From assembly GCA_964406155.1 (NCBI GenBank), contig CAYOQR010000005.1, positions 1 to 64,000 on the forward strand: 64,000 nucleotides of DNA, given 5' to 3'. Position 1 is the first letter of the stretch; the number at the start of each line of letters is the position of its first letter. The stretch comes from Dongia_B sp964406155 (GTDB lineage Bacteria; Pseudomonadota; Alphaproteobacteria; Dongiales; Dongiaceae). Made by a program: the position numbers and the translations under genes. Below the pieces are notes generated by a model. It was not told the origin of the DNA and made no database searches. It saw nothing but the letters and a program-made list of their open reading frames with translations. This document shows positions 26,646 to 35,053 of the stretch, in pieces.

Positions 26646-27548
26646 TCAGAGCTCGATCGGGGTGTCGACGGCATCGAACAGCCATTTCACGAAGGTGCGC
26701 AGGATCGGCATATGCAACCGGTCGCGCTCGCAGACGACGTAATATTGCGCCGGGCTGGGATAGGTATAAGAGAAGGGCCGAACCATGCGGCCGTCTTCCA
26801 GGTCCTGGCTCATGATGATCTGATCGCCCAGGGCCACGCCGAGACCAAGCAACGCCGCCTCCAAGGCATGATTGGCGGAACTGACATGCAGCCCCTTGCT
26901 GGCATCGACCTGCCGCGCTCCGGCGGCGGAGAGCCATTGCGACCAGGTGGCGCCGTCATCTTCATGGATCAGCGTGAAATGCCTGAGATCACTCGGCGTC
27001 CGCAAAGCCCATTGTGACGAGTTCATCAGTTTCGGACTGCAGAGCGGAAAAAGATCGACCGGCATCAGGCGATGCACCCAGCGATTGTCCCAGCGCCCGC
27101 CGCCATATTCGATGGTGATGTCGTAATCGCTGGGCAGCGATTTGGGAAAGGGCGGCAGGAAGTGCAGCGACAGATCGATCTGCGGATAGGCCGCGATGAA
27201 GTCGGCAAGGCGCGGCAGCAGCCAGCGCGAGGTGAAGGTCGGCGGCGCATGGATGGCGAGGCGGCCCTTGAGATCCGGATGGTGGATATCCGCGACCGTC
27301 TCGGCGATGACATCGAAGGCCTGCTCCAGGGCTGGCATCAGATGCCGGCCGGCATCGGTCAGGACCACCCGGTTCTGGTTGCGGTGCAGCAGTTCGACGC
27401 CGATCCACTCCTCCAGGGCGCGAACCTGATGGCTGATCGCCCCCCGGGTGACATTCAGCTCACCCGCCGCTTTGCCGAAATTGAGATTGCGGGCGGCAGC
27501 CTCGAAGGCGCGCAGGGCGTTCAGGGGCGGAATGCGCCGTTTCGCCAT
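26646..27548 (-). CDS. LysR-family transcriptional regulator (GcvA-like)
   Basis: A 300-aa regulator with an N-terminal winged helix-turn-helix (PPLNALRAFEAAARNLNFGK, AAGELNVTRGAISHQVRALE) and a substrate-binding effector domain (residues about 90-300) of the GcvA/AmpR type. GGAG precedes ATG 27548. It is divergent from the amidinohydrolase gene, with a 133-bp AT-rich shared promoter region, so that gene and the ABC operon are the likely targets. It could also act on the coxSLM-like operon downstream. Confidence 0.88.
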   Translation of the reverse strand: MAKRRIPPLNALRAFEAAARNLNFGKAAGELNVTRGAISHQVRALEEWIGVELLHRNQNRVVLTDAGRHLMPALEQAFDVIAETVADIHHPDLKGRLAIHAPPTFTSRWLLPRLADFIAAYPQIDLSLHFLPPFPKSLPSDYDITIEYGGGRWDNRWVHRLMPVDLFPLCSPKLMNSSQWALRTPSDLRHFTLIHEDDGATWSQWLSAAGARQVDASKGLHVSSANHALEAALLGLGVALGDQIIMSQDLEDGRMVRPFSYTYPSPAQYYVVCERDRLHMPILRTFVKWLFDAVDTPIEL

Positions 27549-27681
27549 CTCCAGATACCTCTTTCGCTAGCAGGTGAGAATAACTAAACGATAATGAAGA
27601 GAATTTATCCAGTTTGAGTAATTTTTCTAGCCACATAGCATATTCCCCAGGAAATAACGCAAGCGAGTTCGGGAGGACAGC

Positions 27682-28563
27682 ATGGGCGCCGATAGCGCAG
27701 TCACGACCAAATGGGGTGTCAATTCGGAATACGGCAAGCTGCATGACGTCTTGCTCTGCGTGCCGGAAAACTTCCGCTGGCTGCCGACCAGCTCGATTTC
27801 CAAGGCGACCCTGGCGAGCGGCGCCAAATTCGACCGGCAATTGGCGATGAAGCAACACCGCGAGATGGTGCAGGCTTACGAAGATGCCGGGGTCAAGGTG
27901 CATTACCTGCCGACCGACGAGAATCTGCCCTATCAGGTCTTCGCCCGGGATTCGAGCTTCATGACCCCCTGGGGCGCCGTCGTCACCCAGATGCATCAAT
28001 GGTGGCGGCGTGGCGAATACGCGCCGGTGGTGAAGTTCTATCAGCAGACCGGCATCCCCGTCTGGAACTGGGTCACGGCCTCGGCCATGGAAGGCGGCGA
28101 CTTCGACGTGATCGAACCGGGCTGCGTCCTGATCGGCTATTGCGGCGAACGCACCCAGGAGCCGGCCGCCCAGCAGATCCGCAGCTGGCTGGAGAAGGAA
28201 GGCTGGGAAGTGCGCCTCGCCCCCATCGCCGAACATTACGTGCATATCGACCTGATGGTCTGCATGCTGGGCCACAAGCTGGCGGCGGTCTGCGAGGAAA
28301 CCACCGACGACTGGATCATCGACTGGCTGAAGTCGAAGAAGATCGAAATCGTGCCGGTGAACTACAAGGATACGATGGCTCTCGGCTGCAATGTCATGGC
28401 GCTGGGCGACAGCAAGATCCTCTCGACCGCTCAGAGCAAGGATCTGAATGCCCGGCTGCGCGCCCTCGGCTTCACCGTCTACGATCCGGACGTGACGATG
28501 TTCACCATGGGCGGCGGCGGCGTTCATTGCATGGCTCAGGCCTTGCGGCGCGATCCGGTTTAA
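27682..28563 (+). CDS. Amidinohydrolase, dimethylarginine dimethylaminohydrolase-like
   Basis: A 293-aa guanidino-group-modifying enzyme. Catalytic features seen are QVFARDSSFMTPWG (substrate Asp), MEGGDFDVI, HIDLMVCML (catalytic His) and the nucleophile Cys283 in GGGGVHCMAQAL. Size matches DDAH rather than the longer arginine deiminases. It should hydrolyse a guanidino compound such as methylarginine or a relative to citrulline-type product plus amine. GGAGG precedes ATG 27682. An amine-type ABC transporter follows, so import and hydrolysis may be linked. Confidence 0.82.
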   Translation: MGADSAVTTKWGVNSEYGKLHDVLLCVPENFRWLPTSSISKATLASGAKFDRQLAMKQHREMVQAYEDAGVKVHYLPTDENLPYQVFARDSSFMTPWGAVVTQMHQWWRRGEYAPVVKFYQQTGIPVWNWVTASAMEGGDFDVIEPGCVLIGYCGERTQEPAAQQIRSWLEKEGWEVRLAPIAEHYVHIDLMVCMLGHKLAAVCEETTDDWIIDWLKSKKIEIVPVNYKDTMALGCNVMALGDSKILSTAQSKDLNARLRALGFTVYDPDVTMFTMGGGGVHCMAQALRRDPV

Positions 28564-28709
28564 AGCGATAACATCTGCGTTCAACGGGACGGCTTAACGA
28601 AGACGATCGACGCCAGCGGGCCAGGATATCTTGAGCCGATAAAAGCGGCGTCGATCGCCGATAGAACAGGGGACGACCATGGGAACTGGGCCCATGACTG
28701 CGCGTGCCG

Positions 28710-29813
28710 ATGCGTGATCAAGTCACGCATGGCGCGAGCGACGATTTGAAAATCGAGAACATCGTCAAGCAATACGGAAATTTCCGTGCGGTTGACGATG
28801 TTTCGCTGCGTATCCGGCCCGGCGAGTTCCTGACGCTGCTGGGTCCCTCCGGTTCCGGCAAGACCACCTTGCTGATGATGATCGCCGGGTTCGTCTCGCC
28901 GGATGGTGGACGGATTCTGCTCGGCGAGCGCGACATCACCCAGGTGGTGCCGGAACAACGCAATTTCGGCATGGTGTTCCAAGGCTACGCCCTGTTCCCG
29001 CATCTCACCGTCCGCGAGAACGTCGCCTTTCCGCTGAAGATCCGGAAACGCCCCAAAGCCGAGATCGAGGCGGCGGTGAAGATAGCGCTCGACCGCGTGC
29101 AATTGGGACATCTCGCCGACCGCCTGCCGCGCCAGCTCTCCGGCGGCCAGCAGCAGCGCGTCGCCCTCGCCCGCGCCATGGGCTTCAACCCCAGTCTGCT
29201 GCTGCTTGACGAACCCCTGGGCGCTCTCGACCGCAAATTGCGGGTCGATGTGCAAATGGAAATCAAGAAGCTGCACCAGGAACTCGGCACTACCTTCATC
29301 TACGTCACCCACGATCAGGAAGAGGCGCTGTCGATGTCGGACCGCATCGCCATCTTCCGTCAGGGCCGTATCGCCCAGATCGGCACACCGGCCGAGCTCT
29401 ATGACCAGCCGAGCTCCCGCTTCGTGGCGGCCTTCCTCGGTGAAAGCGACTTCATCAACGGGACCGTCCGGTCAATCGATAGCGGGATCGCGCGCATCGA
29501 CACCCCAGCCGGCGAGATTCGCCAGAACGGAACCCGGCATCCGGCGATCGGCAGCGATATCACCGTCGCCCTGCGGCCGGAAAAGCTTTCGCTCCTCGCT
29601 GCCCCGTCGGCGGATCAGCGCAACTGCCTGCCGGGTCGCATCGTCGCTTGGCGCTATCTCGGCGGCCATCTCAGCTTCGAGGTGGCGGTCGAGGGCATCG
29701 GCAGCCTGCGCGCCGAAATCGCGGCGGCGGAGGGCCAGGGCTTTCTGCAGCAGGGCAAGGAAGCCTGGCTCGCCTGGCAGCCGCAGGACGGCGTCACCGT
29801 GACGGAGGAGTGA
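28710..29813 (+). CDS. ABC transporter ATPase (polyamine/PotA type)
   Basis: A 367-aa ATPase with Walker A LGPSGSGKTT, Q-loop FQGYALFPHL, signature LSGGQQQRVALARAM, Walker B LLLLDEPLGALD, H-switch IYVTHDQEEALS and a C-terminal TOBE domain. The start is uncertain: GTG 28704 and ATG 28710 are both in frame and neither has a clear ribosome-binding site. It heads an ATPase-SBP-permease-permease operon. Confidence 0.88.
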   Translation: MRDQVTHGASDDLKIENIVKQYGNFRAVDDVSLRIRPGEFLTLLGPSGSGKTTLLMMIAGFVSPDGGRILLGERDITQVVPEQRNFGMVFQGYALFPHLTVRENVAFPLKIRKRPKAEIEAAVKIALDRVQLGHLADRLPRQLSGGQQQRVALARAMGFNPSLLLLDEPLGALDRKLRVDVQMEIKKLHQELGTTFIYVTHDQEEALSMSDRIAIFRQGRIAQIGTPAELYDQPSSRFVAAFLGESDFINGTVRSIDSGIARIDTPAGEIRQNGTRHPAIGSDITVALRPEKLSLLAAPSADQRNCLPGRIVAWRYLGGHLSFEVAVEGIGSLRAEIAAAEGQGFLQQGKEAWLAWQPQDGVTVTEE

Positions 29814-29823
29814 AGCAGAAGAA

Positions 29824-29853
29824 TTAGATCCGGCCTGGATCCGGCCGGTCTAA
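29824..29853 (+). terminator. Intra-operon hairpin between ATPase and binding protein genes
   Basis: TTAGA(T)CCGGCC pairs with GGCCGGTCTAA over 11 bp with one bulged T and a 7-nt loop. No U-run follows. It lies 11 bp after the ATPase stop and 43 bp before the binding protein start, and may be an mRNA processing or stability element. Confidence 0.45.
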
Positions 29854-29895
29854 CCACCAACGACAACGACAGAATGCGATCAAAGGGAGGACTTC

Positions 29896-30969
29896 ATGAG
29901 TGAGACGATTAAAATGCCGACACGCGGATTGATCACGCGACGCAAGGCACTGATGCTGACCGGCGCCGCGGCGGCGGCCCCATTCATCCTGCGCAGCGGC
30001 CGCGCCAGCGCCGCCACCGAACTGGTGGTCGCCAATTGGGGCGGCGATGCGATCCCGAATTTCACCCAGGCCTTCGCCGAACCCTTCGAGAAAGCGACCG
30101 GCATCAAGGTCACGATCGACGGCACCGGCCCGACCGACGGCAAGATCAAGGCCATGGTCGAATCCGGCAATGTCACCTGGAATATCTGCGACGCCGACAG
30201 CTTCACCTCGGAAAATCTCGGCGGCGCCGGCCTGCTGGAGGAAATCGACTATTCCATCGTCGACCCGAAGAAGGTGCGGCCCGGCCAAGCCCTGAAATAC
30301 GGCTGCGCCAGCTACATCTACACCTATGTCATCGCCTATAATGCCAAGAAGCTGAAGCAGGCGCCGCAGAGCTGGGCCGATTTCTGGGATCTGGAGAAGT
30401 TCCCCGGCAAGCGCACCTTCTGGAAGTACATGTCCGGCGCCCTGGAAGCGGCGCTGATCGCCGACGGCGTGCCGGCCGACAAGCTCTATCCGATCGATGT
30501 CGACCGCGCCCTCAAGAAGCTGGAACAGATCAAGGATCATATCATCCTGTGGGATTCCGGTGCCGACAGCCAGCGCTTCCTGCGCGAAGGCGAAGTGACC
30601 ATGGGTTCGATCTGGAACACCCGTGCCAATCTGCTGGAACGCGACACCAAGGGCGAAGTCAAATGGCACTTCAACCAGGGCGTCGCCAGCCCCTCCTCCT
30701 GGGTCGTGCCGAAGGGTGCCAAGAATCTCAAGGAGACGATGCAGTTCATCGCCTTCACTCAGCAGCCGGAACGCCAGCTCGATCTGCTGAAGACCATGTC
30801 GAACGGCCCAGCCAATCCTGCTGCTTCGGCGATGGCATCGGCCGATCTCGCCAAGATCGATCCGGGCAATGAAGCCAACTGGAAGATTGAGATTCCGCTT
30901 GACGTTCAGTGGTACGGCAAGAATTACGGGAACGTGCTCAACCAGTATCTCGACTTCTTCGCCTCCTAA
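29896..30969 (+). CDS. Polyamine-type ABC transporter binding protein (Tat-exported)
   Basis: A 357-aa binding protein with a twin-arginine signal (ITRRKALMLTGAAAAAPFI) and a PotD-like mature domain (TELVVANWGGDAIPNFTQAF, WNICDADSFTSENLGGAGLL, CASYIYTYVIAYNAKKL). GGGAGG precedes ATG 29896. It works with the flanking ATPase and permeases. The ligand is unknown; the adjacent amidinohydrolase suggests a guanidino compound or polyamine. Confidence 0.87.
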   Translation: MSETIKMPTRGLITRRKALMLTGAAAAAPFILRSGRASAATELVVANWGGDAIPNFTQAFAEPFEKATGIKVTIDGTGPTDGKIKAMVESGNVTWNICDADSFTSENLGGAGLLEEIDYSIVDPKKVRPGQALKYGCASYIYTYVIAYNAKKLKQAPQSWADFWDLEKFPGKRTFWKYMSGALEAALIADGVPADKLYPIDVDRALKKLEQIKDHIILWDSGADSQRFLREGEVTMGSIWNTRANLLERDTKGEVKWHFNQGVASPSSWVVPKGAKNLKETMQFIAFTQQPERQLDLLKTMSNGPANPAASAMASADLAKIDPGNEANWKIEIPLDVQWYGKNYGNVLNQYLDFFAS

Positions 30970-31001
30970 GCAACACCGCGCGATCAAGAGAAGGTTCGGT
31001 T

Positions 31002-31886
31002 GTGGCTACCGACATTGCCGCCAGCGGCACCCGCCGCAAGATGTTCACCATCGGCAACCGGCAGGAACAGGTCTATTGGCTGTTCATCCTGCCGGTTCTG
31101 CTGGGCCTTCTCGTTTTCTTCCTGCTGCCGCTGCTGCAGGTCTTCTGGATCAGCGTGAGCGATCCCGGCCTCGGCGCGGATAATTATCTCGCTTTGTTTC
31201 AAAGCCGGGCGATCCGCAAGGTCGTGCTGACGACCCTGCGGATCTGCACCCTCACCACCCTGCTCTCGGTGATGATCGGCTATCTGATTGCCTTCACCGT
31301 CGCCATCGCCCCGCCGCGCACCCGCAGCATCCTGATGTTCGCCATCCTCGTGCCGTTCTGGATGTCGGTGCTGGTACGTGCCTTCGCCTGGGTGACGCTG
31401 CTGCGCTCCGAGGGCGTCATCAACAGTTTCCTCATGAGCTTCGGCTTGATCGATTCGCCCTTGCCCATGACCAATAACGAATTCGGCGTGCTCGTCGGCA
31501 TGACCCATTACATGGTGCCCTATGCCGTGCTGCCACTGCTGGCCAGCATGGATGGCATCAATCCCAGCCTGATCACCGCCTCGCGCGGCCTCGGCGCCGG
31601 GCCGACCCAGAGTTTCCTGAAGGTGTTCCTGCCTCTCACCAAGCCCGGCATCTTCGCCGCCCTGATCCTGGTCTTCATCATGACCCTGGGCTTCTTCGTC
31701 ACGCCCATTATTCTGGGTGGCGGCAAGACCGTGATGCTCGCCGAATATATCACCGTGCAGATGCAGCAGACCTTGCGCTGGGGCCTGGCGGCAGCGATCG
31801 CCACGGTGCTGCTCGCCGTCGTCCTGCTGCTGATCGGCACGCTGTCGCGCAGCATGGACATGCGCAAGATGCTGGGAGGCGGCTGA
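31002..31886 (+). CDS. Polyamine-type ABC transporter permease (PotB-like)
   Basis: A 294-aa permease with six hydrophobic spans and the loop SRGLGAGPTQSFLKVFLPLTKPGI in place of a strict EAA motif. The GTG at 31002 is preferred since AGAGAAGG lies about 7 bp upstream; the open frame reaches back to 30909 but overlaps the binding protein gene. The next permease starts 1 bp after its stop. Confidence 0.85.
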   Translation: MATDIAASGTRRKMFTIGNRQEQVYWLFILPVLLGLLVFFLLPLLQVFWISVSDPGLGADNYLALFQSRAIRKVVLTTLRICTLTTLLSVMIGYLIAFTVAIAPPRTRSILMFAILVPFWMSVLVRAFAWVTLLRSEGVINSFLMSFGLIDSPLPMTNNEFGVLVGMTHYMVPYAVLPLLASMDGINPSLITASRGLGAGPTQSFLKVFLPLTKPGIFAALILVFIMTLGFFVTPIILGGGKTVMLAEYITVQMQQTLRWGLAAAIATVLLAVVLLLIGTLSRSMDMRKMLGGG

Positions 31887-31887
31887 G

Positions 31888-32679
31888 ATGATCGATTTCG
31901 GCCGCAGTCAGTCGCTGCTGATCGCCAAGCTGCTGGGCTGGACGGGCGCCCTGTTCCTGTTGCTGCCCAGCTTCGTGATCATTCCGGTCTCCTTCACCAC
32001 GCATCACTACCTGTCGCTGCCCGATGAGGGCCTGTCGCTGCGGCACTATGAGAATCTCTTCACCAATCCGCTCTGGCTCGGCGCCATCGGGCAGAGCCTG
32101 CTGATCGCCGCGCTCGCCGCCGCTTTGGCGGTCGTCACCGGCACCCTGGGCGCGATCGGTCTCTGGCGCATCGCCAGCCGTTTCAGCGATGCCCTGCGCA
32201 ACCTGATGCTGATGCCGCTGATCGTCCCGCCGATCATTTCGGCGCTGGCCTTCTACAAAGCCTGGGTCAAATTCGGCCTGCTGGATTCCTATGGCGGCGT
32301 CGTCATCGCCCATACGGTGCTGGCCGTTCCCTATGTCATCATCACGGTGACGACATCGCTCAGCAATTTCGACCCGAAGCTGGAACAGGCGGCCCGCAAT
32401 CTCGGCGCCAATGCCTGGCAGGCGATGTGGCTGATCATCGTGCCGGTGATCCGGCCCGGCATCCTCTCCGGCGCGGTGCTCGCCTTCCTCGCCTCCTGGG
32501 ACGAGATCGTGGTGACGCTCTTCATCAGCAGCCAACGCATCATGACGCTGCCCAAGGCGATCTGGAACGGCATCCGAGACAATATCGACCCGACCGTTGC
32601 CGCCGTCGGCAGCCTGGTCATCCTGATCACCCTGATCGCCACCTGTGTCCGGCTGCAGCGCCAGAGCCGGACTGCCTGA
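31888..32679 (+). CDS. Polyamine-type ABC transporter permease (PotC-like)
   Basis: A 263-aa permease: a first span in LLGWTGALFLLLPSFVIIP, periplasmic YLSLPDEGLSLRHYENL, and the EAA loop LEQAARNLGANAWQAMWLIIVP. It is the last gene of the operon. Its stop codon lies inside a 14-bp tandem repeat array that follows the gene. Confidence 0.87.
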   Translation: MIDFGRSQSLLIAKLLGWTGALFLLLPSFVIIPVSFTTHHYLSLPDEGLSLRHYENLFTNPLWLGAIGQSLLIAALAAALAVVTGTLGAIGLWRIASRFSDALRNLMLMPLIVPPIISALAFYKAWVKFGLLDSYGGVVIAHTVLAVPYVIITVTTSLSNFDPKLEQAARNLGANAWQAMWLIIVPVIRPGILSGAVLAFLASWDEIVVTLFISSQRIMTLPKAIWNGIRDNIDPTVAAVGSLVILITLIATCVRLQRQSRTA

Positions 32680-32730
32680 GCCGGGCGACCTGAGCCGGGC
32701 GGCCTGAGCCGGGCGACCTGAGCCGGGCGG
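32675..32730. repeat. Four tandem copies of a 14-bp repeat
   Basis: Unit CCTGAGCCGGGCGR occurs four times without gaps, with the last base alternating A/G/A/G, so the true period may be 28 bp. A partial fifth unit (CCTGA) follows. The first unit contains the TGA stop of the permease gene. It lies between convergent genes and was probably made by slippage. Confidence 0.9.
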
Positions 32731-32747
32731 CCTGAACCTTCGCCGGA

Positions 32748-33878
32748 TCAGGCAGCGATCAGGGTCAGGTGATTGTCCCACTGCCAGCTTGCATCCCGCA
32801 GCAGCGTCCGCGCAGCCGGCGCACCTACGGTACCATCGGCCCGGCAGGTCTCCACGGCGAGGATGTCGCCCTTGCCGCCGGTGAGGATGAAACCTCCTGC
32901 CACGCCCGAAGCACAGACGCCACAGCCATCCGGCACGGCAACCTGGCCCAGCCAGCTTTCCCGCCGCAGGTCCCAGAACATTGCGAGATTGCCCTTCGGC
33001 GAAGTCGCGCACGCCACCTGGCGGCTGCTGTCCACCGCCACGCTGCCGATATAGCCGCGCAGGGTCATGAGAATTTCGCGCGGAATATCGAGAAAGCGGA
33101 TCCGGCCGGCGGGATCGAGCAAGCCGACCAGAGGCCGCAGATCGCTCTGCGGGTCCTGGTCCTGCATGCCGAAAACGACATCGCCCGCTGCCGTCAGCGC
33201 GAGATGCCGCATGGAGAGCGACAGCAGGTCCTCCCGCAAGGTGGCATGGGCGATGACGGCACCGTCCCGGAGATCGAAGATCACCAGGCTTGAATCCACC
33301 TCGCCCACCGCATTGCGGTCGATGATGCTGCCATTGGCGACGATCAGACGCTGCCGGGCCGCATCGATGATCAGTTCATGCGGTTCCAGGCCATGGCTCG
33401 GCCAGGATGTCAGCCAAGCCCCCGTCTCCGTGTCATAGAAACCGAGGCGACCGATGGCGGTTCCGATCTCCTGCTCAGCAGTGATGATCTGTACTCCGTC
33501 GCCCGGCATGGCCGCATGGCCGTTGAAATCGTGATCCTCGGCGATCCGCAGGTCATACACCGTCCGGCCGCTCTCCAAATCGATCAGGCTGCTCAGCCGG
33601 CCGGGCTGGCGTCCCACCGCCAGGCACCATGGCCGGCTGGGATGCTTGACGATCTCATGCGCCCGCATGGGCAGCGATGCTGTCATCGCCACCTTGCCGG
33701 CCGAGGTGATGGCTGTTGCCGCGAAAGCGGGCCGGCCGCCGATCTCGCCCATACCCGAGGCGCTCAGGAAAGCTGCCGGCATTCCGGCCGCCTGACCGTC
33801 GCGCATACGGCCGAACAAGCTGCCGGTACCAGCCAGCAGACCTTGTAGGCCACGTGATAGGAAATGCCGCCGTTCCAT
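32748..33878 (-). CDS. DUF1513 protein of iron-uptake cluster
   Basis: A 376-aa protein with an N-terminal Arg-Arg containing leader (MERRHFLSRGLQGLLAGTG), compatible with Tat export, and a beta-propeller-like body of DUF1513 (HDFNGHAAMPGDGVQIITAEQ-type region; GLEPHELIIDAARQRLIVANG). DUF1513 genes typically travel with imelysin and DUF1111 genes, as here. The molecular role is unknown. It is the last gene of the cluster and GCAGGAG precedes its ATG. Confidence 0.85.
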   Translation of the reverse strand: MERRHFLSRGLQGLLAGTGSLFGRMRDGQAAGMPAAFLSASGMGEIGGRPAFAATAITSAGKVAMTASLPMRAHEIVKHPSRPWCLAVGRQPGRLSSLIDLESGRTVYDLRIAEDHDFNGHAAMPGDGVQIITAEQEIGTAIGRLGFYDTETGAWLTSWPSHGLEPHELIIDAARQRLIVANGSIIDRNAVGEVDSSLVIFDLRDGAVIAHATLREDLLSLSMRHLALTAAGDVVFGMQDQDPQSDLRPLVGLLDPAGRIRFLDIPREILMTLRGYIGSVAVDSSRQVACATSPKGNLAMFWDLRRESWLGQVAVPDGCGVCASGVAGGFILTGGKGDILAVETCRADGTVGAPAARTLLRDASWQWDNHLTLIAA

Positions 33879-33902
33879 CTCCTGCTCCTCTTCCGTGCCG
33901 GC

Positions 33903-35018
33903 TTACGAGCCGTCACCGTCGAGATCGTTGAAGCCGAGCGTGATGCCGATCGCCTTCGGCATTTCCTGGGTCAGGATATCGCGGAGCTGATTGACGCTGA
34001 CGAGAAACTGCTCCACCTGACGTCGTCCACCCGTGTCATCGGTAACGGCCTGATCCAGCGGCTGCTTGATCGCTTGCAACGCCTGATCGCAGGCATCAAA
34101 AGCCCGCCCCAACCGCGCCTTGATCTCCGTTCCACCGGAACCCGTGAGGAAGACGGCGAACGATCCGGCCGCATCGCTGGCCAAAGCCTGCTGCAGCGCC
34201 TTGAGATTGAGCCCGATATCGCGCAGGGAACGACCCGAGCGCCATTGCTCCGCTTGCTTGGGCTTCGCAAGATCAGGTCCCTTGCCCAGCGGCAAGCCGA
34301 TCTTCTGGTCGCCGACGACCTGCGTCATGGTCATCAGGCCGGCATAGATCTGCCCGGTCGCTTCGTTCGGCGTATTGCCGAAGCCGCCTTGATCGCCCTT
34401 CGCCAGTTTTGGCGCCAGTGCGCCCCAGGCGTCCTGCGCCTCCGTCGCGATATGCTGCAGATTCTCCGCGATGGCCGCAACCAGCGCAGCCCGATAGGCA
34501 GCAGCAGGTGACGTCTCGGTGAACCTGGCAAGCGGATCGGTGCCGTCATAGAGCAAGCGCTCCAAAGCGGCCAGGCCCTGTACGGCAACACTGGCATTGC
34601 CGAAGGAAGCGGGTTCCAGCTTGCTCTTGTCGCCGGCCGCGACGAAGGCAGCCAGTTGCTTGTCGATGATGCTGCGCCGTTCCGGCCAATAGGCGATGCG
34701 CTCGAGACGCTGCGCCTGCGACAAGGGGCCGTAGCGCAACAACTGCACCGCCATCCAGGCATCGGAAACAGTGCCGAAGGCGGTCCGCACCGCCTCGAAA
34801 CCGGCCTGATCTGGTTTCGCCTGGAAGGCCTTTGCCGCCATCGTCAAGGCATCTGCCGCCGTCTTAAAGGTGCTCAGTGCCGGCAAGGCGATATCCTTGG
34901 CGAAAGCGGCATTGAAGGCCACATAGTTCTTATCGGCCGCGCGCGCCGACCGTGGCAACAGTTGCCACATCGTCGTCGTGATCAGACTCAAGAGGGACTG
35001 GCGCCGTGTCAGTTTCAT
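33903..35018 (-). CDS. Imelysin-family (peptidase M75-like) periplasmic protein
   Basis: A 371-aa imelysin-like protein with a leader MKLTRRQSLLSLITTTMWQLLP. The body shows AFQAKPDQAGFEAVRTAFG, LLRYGPLSQAQRLERIAYWPE and VQGLAALERLLYDGT. The position of the imelysin GxHxxE motif reads GLAALE, so the His is replaced; the first imelysin of this cluster keeps it. ATG 35018 is preferred over the longer frame from 35150. Imelysins are linked to iron acquisition, not peptidase activity. Confidence 0.85.
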   Translation of the reverse strand: MKLTRRQSLLSLITTTMWQLLPRSARAADKNYVAFNAAFAKDIALPALSTFKTAADALTMAAKAFQAKPDQAGFEAVRTAFGTVSDAWMAVQLLRYGPLSQAQRLERIAYWPERRSIIDKQLAAFVAAGDKSKLEPASFGNASVAVQGLAALERLLYDGTDPLARFTETSPAAAYRAALVAAIAENLQHIATEAQDAWGALAPKLAKGDQGGFGNTPNEATGQIYAGLMTMTQVVGDQKIGLPLGKGPDLAKPKQAEQWRSGRSLRDIGLNLKALQQALASDAAGSFAVFLTGSGGTEIKARLGRAFDACDQALQAIKQPLDQAVTDDTGGRRQVEQFLVSVNQLRDILTQEMPKAIGITLGFNDLDGDGS

Positions 35019-35053
35019 ATCCTTATCCTCATCGGCAAGATTGGTCTGAGTTT

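Noticed and set aside
32675..32730. Tandem repeats as a CRISPR array
   Set aside because: Units are 14 bp and directly adjacent without spacers, and no cas genes are present; the same holds for the 15-bp repeats at 62975.
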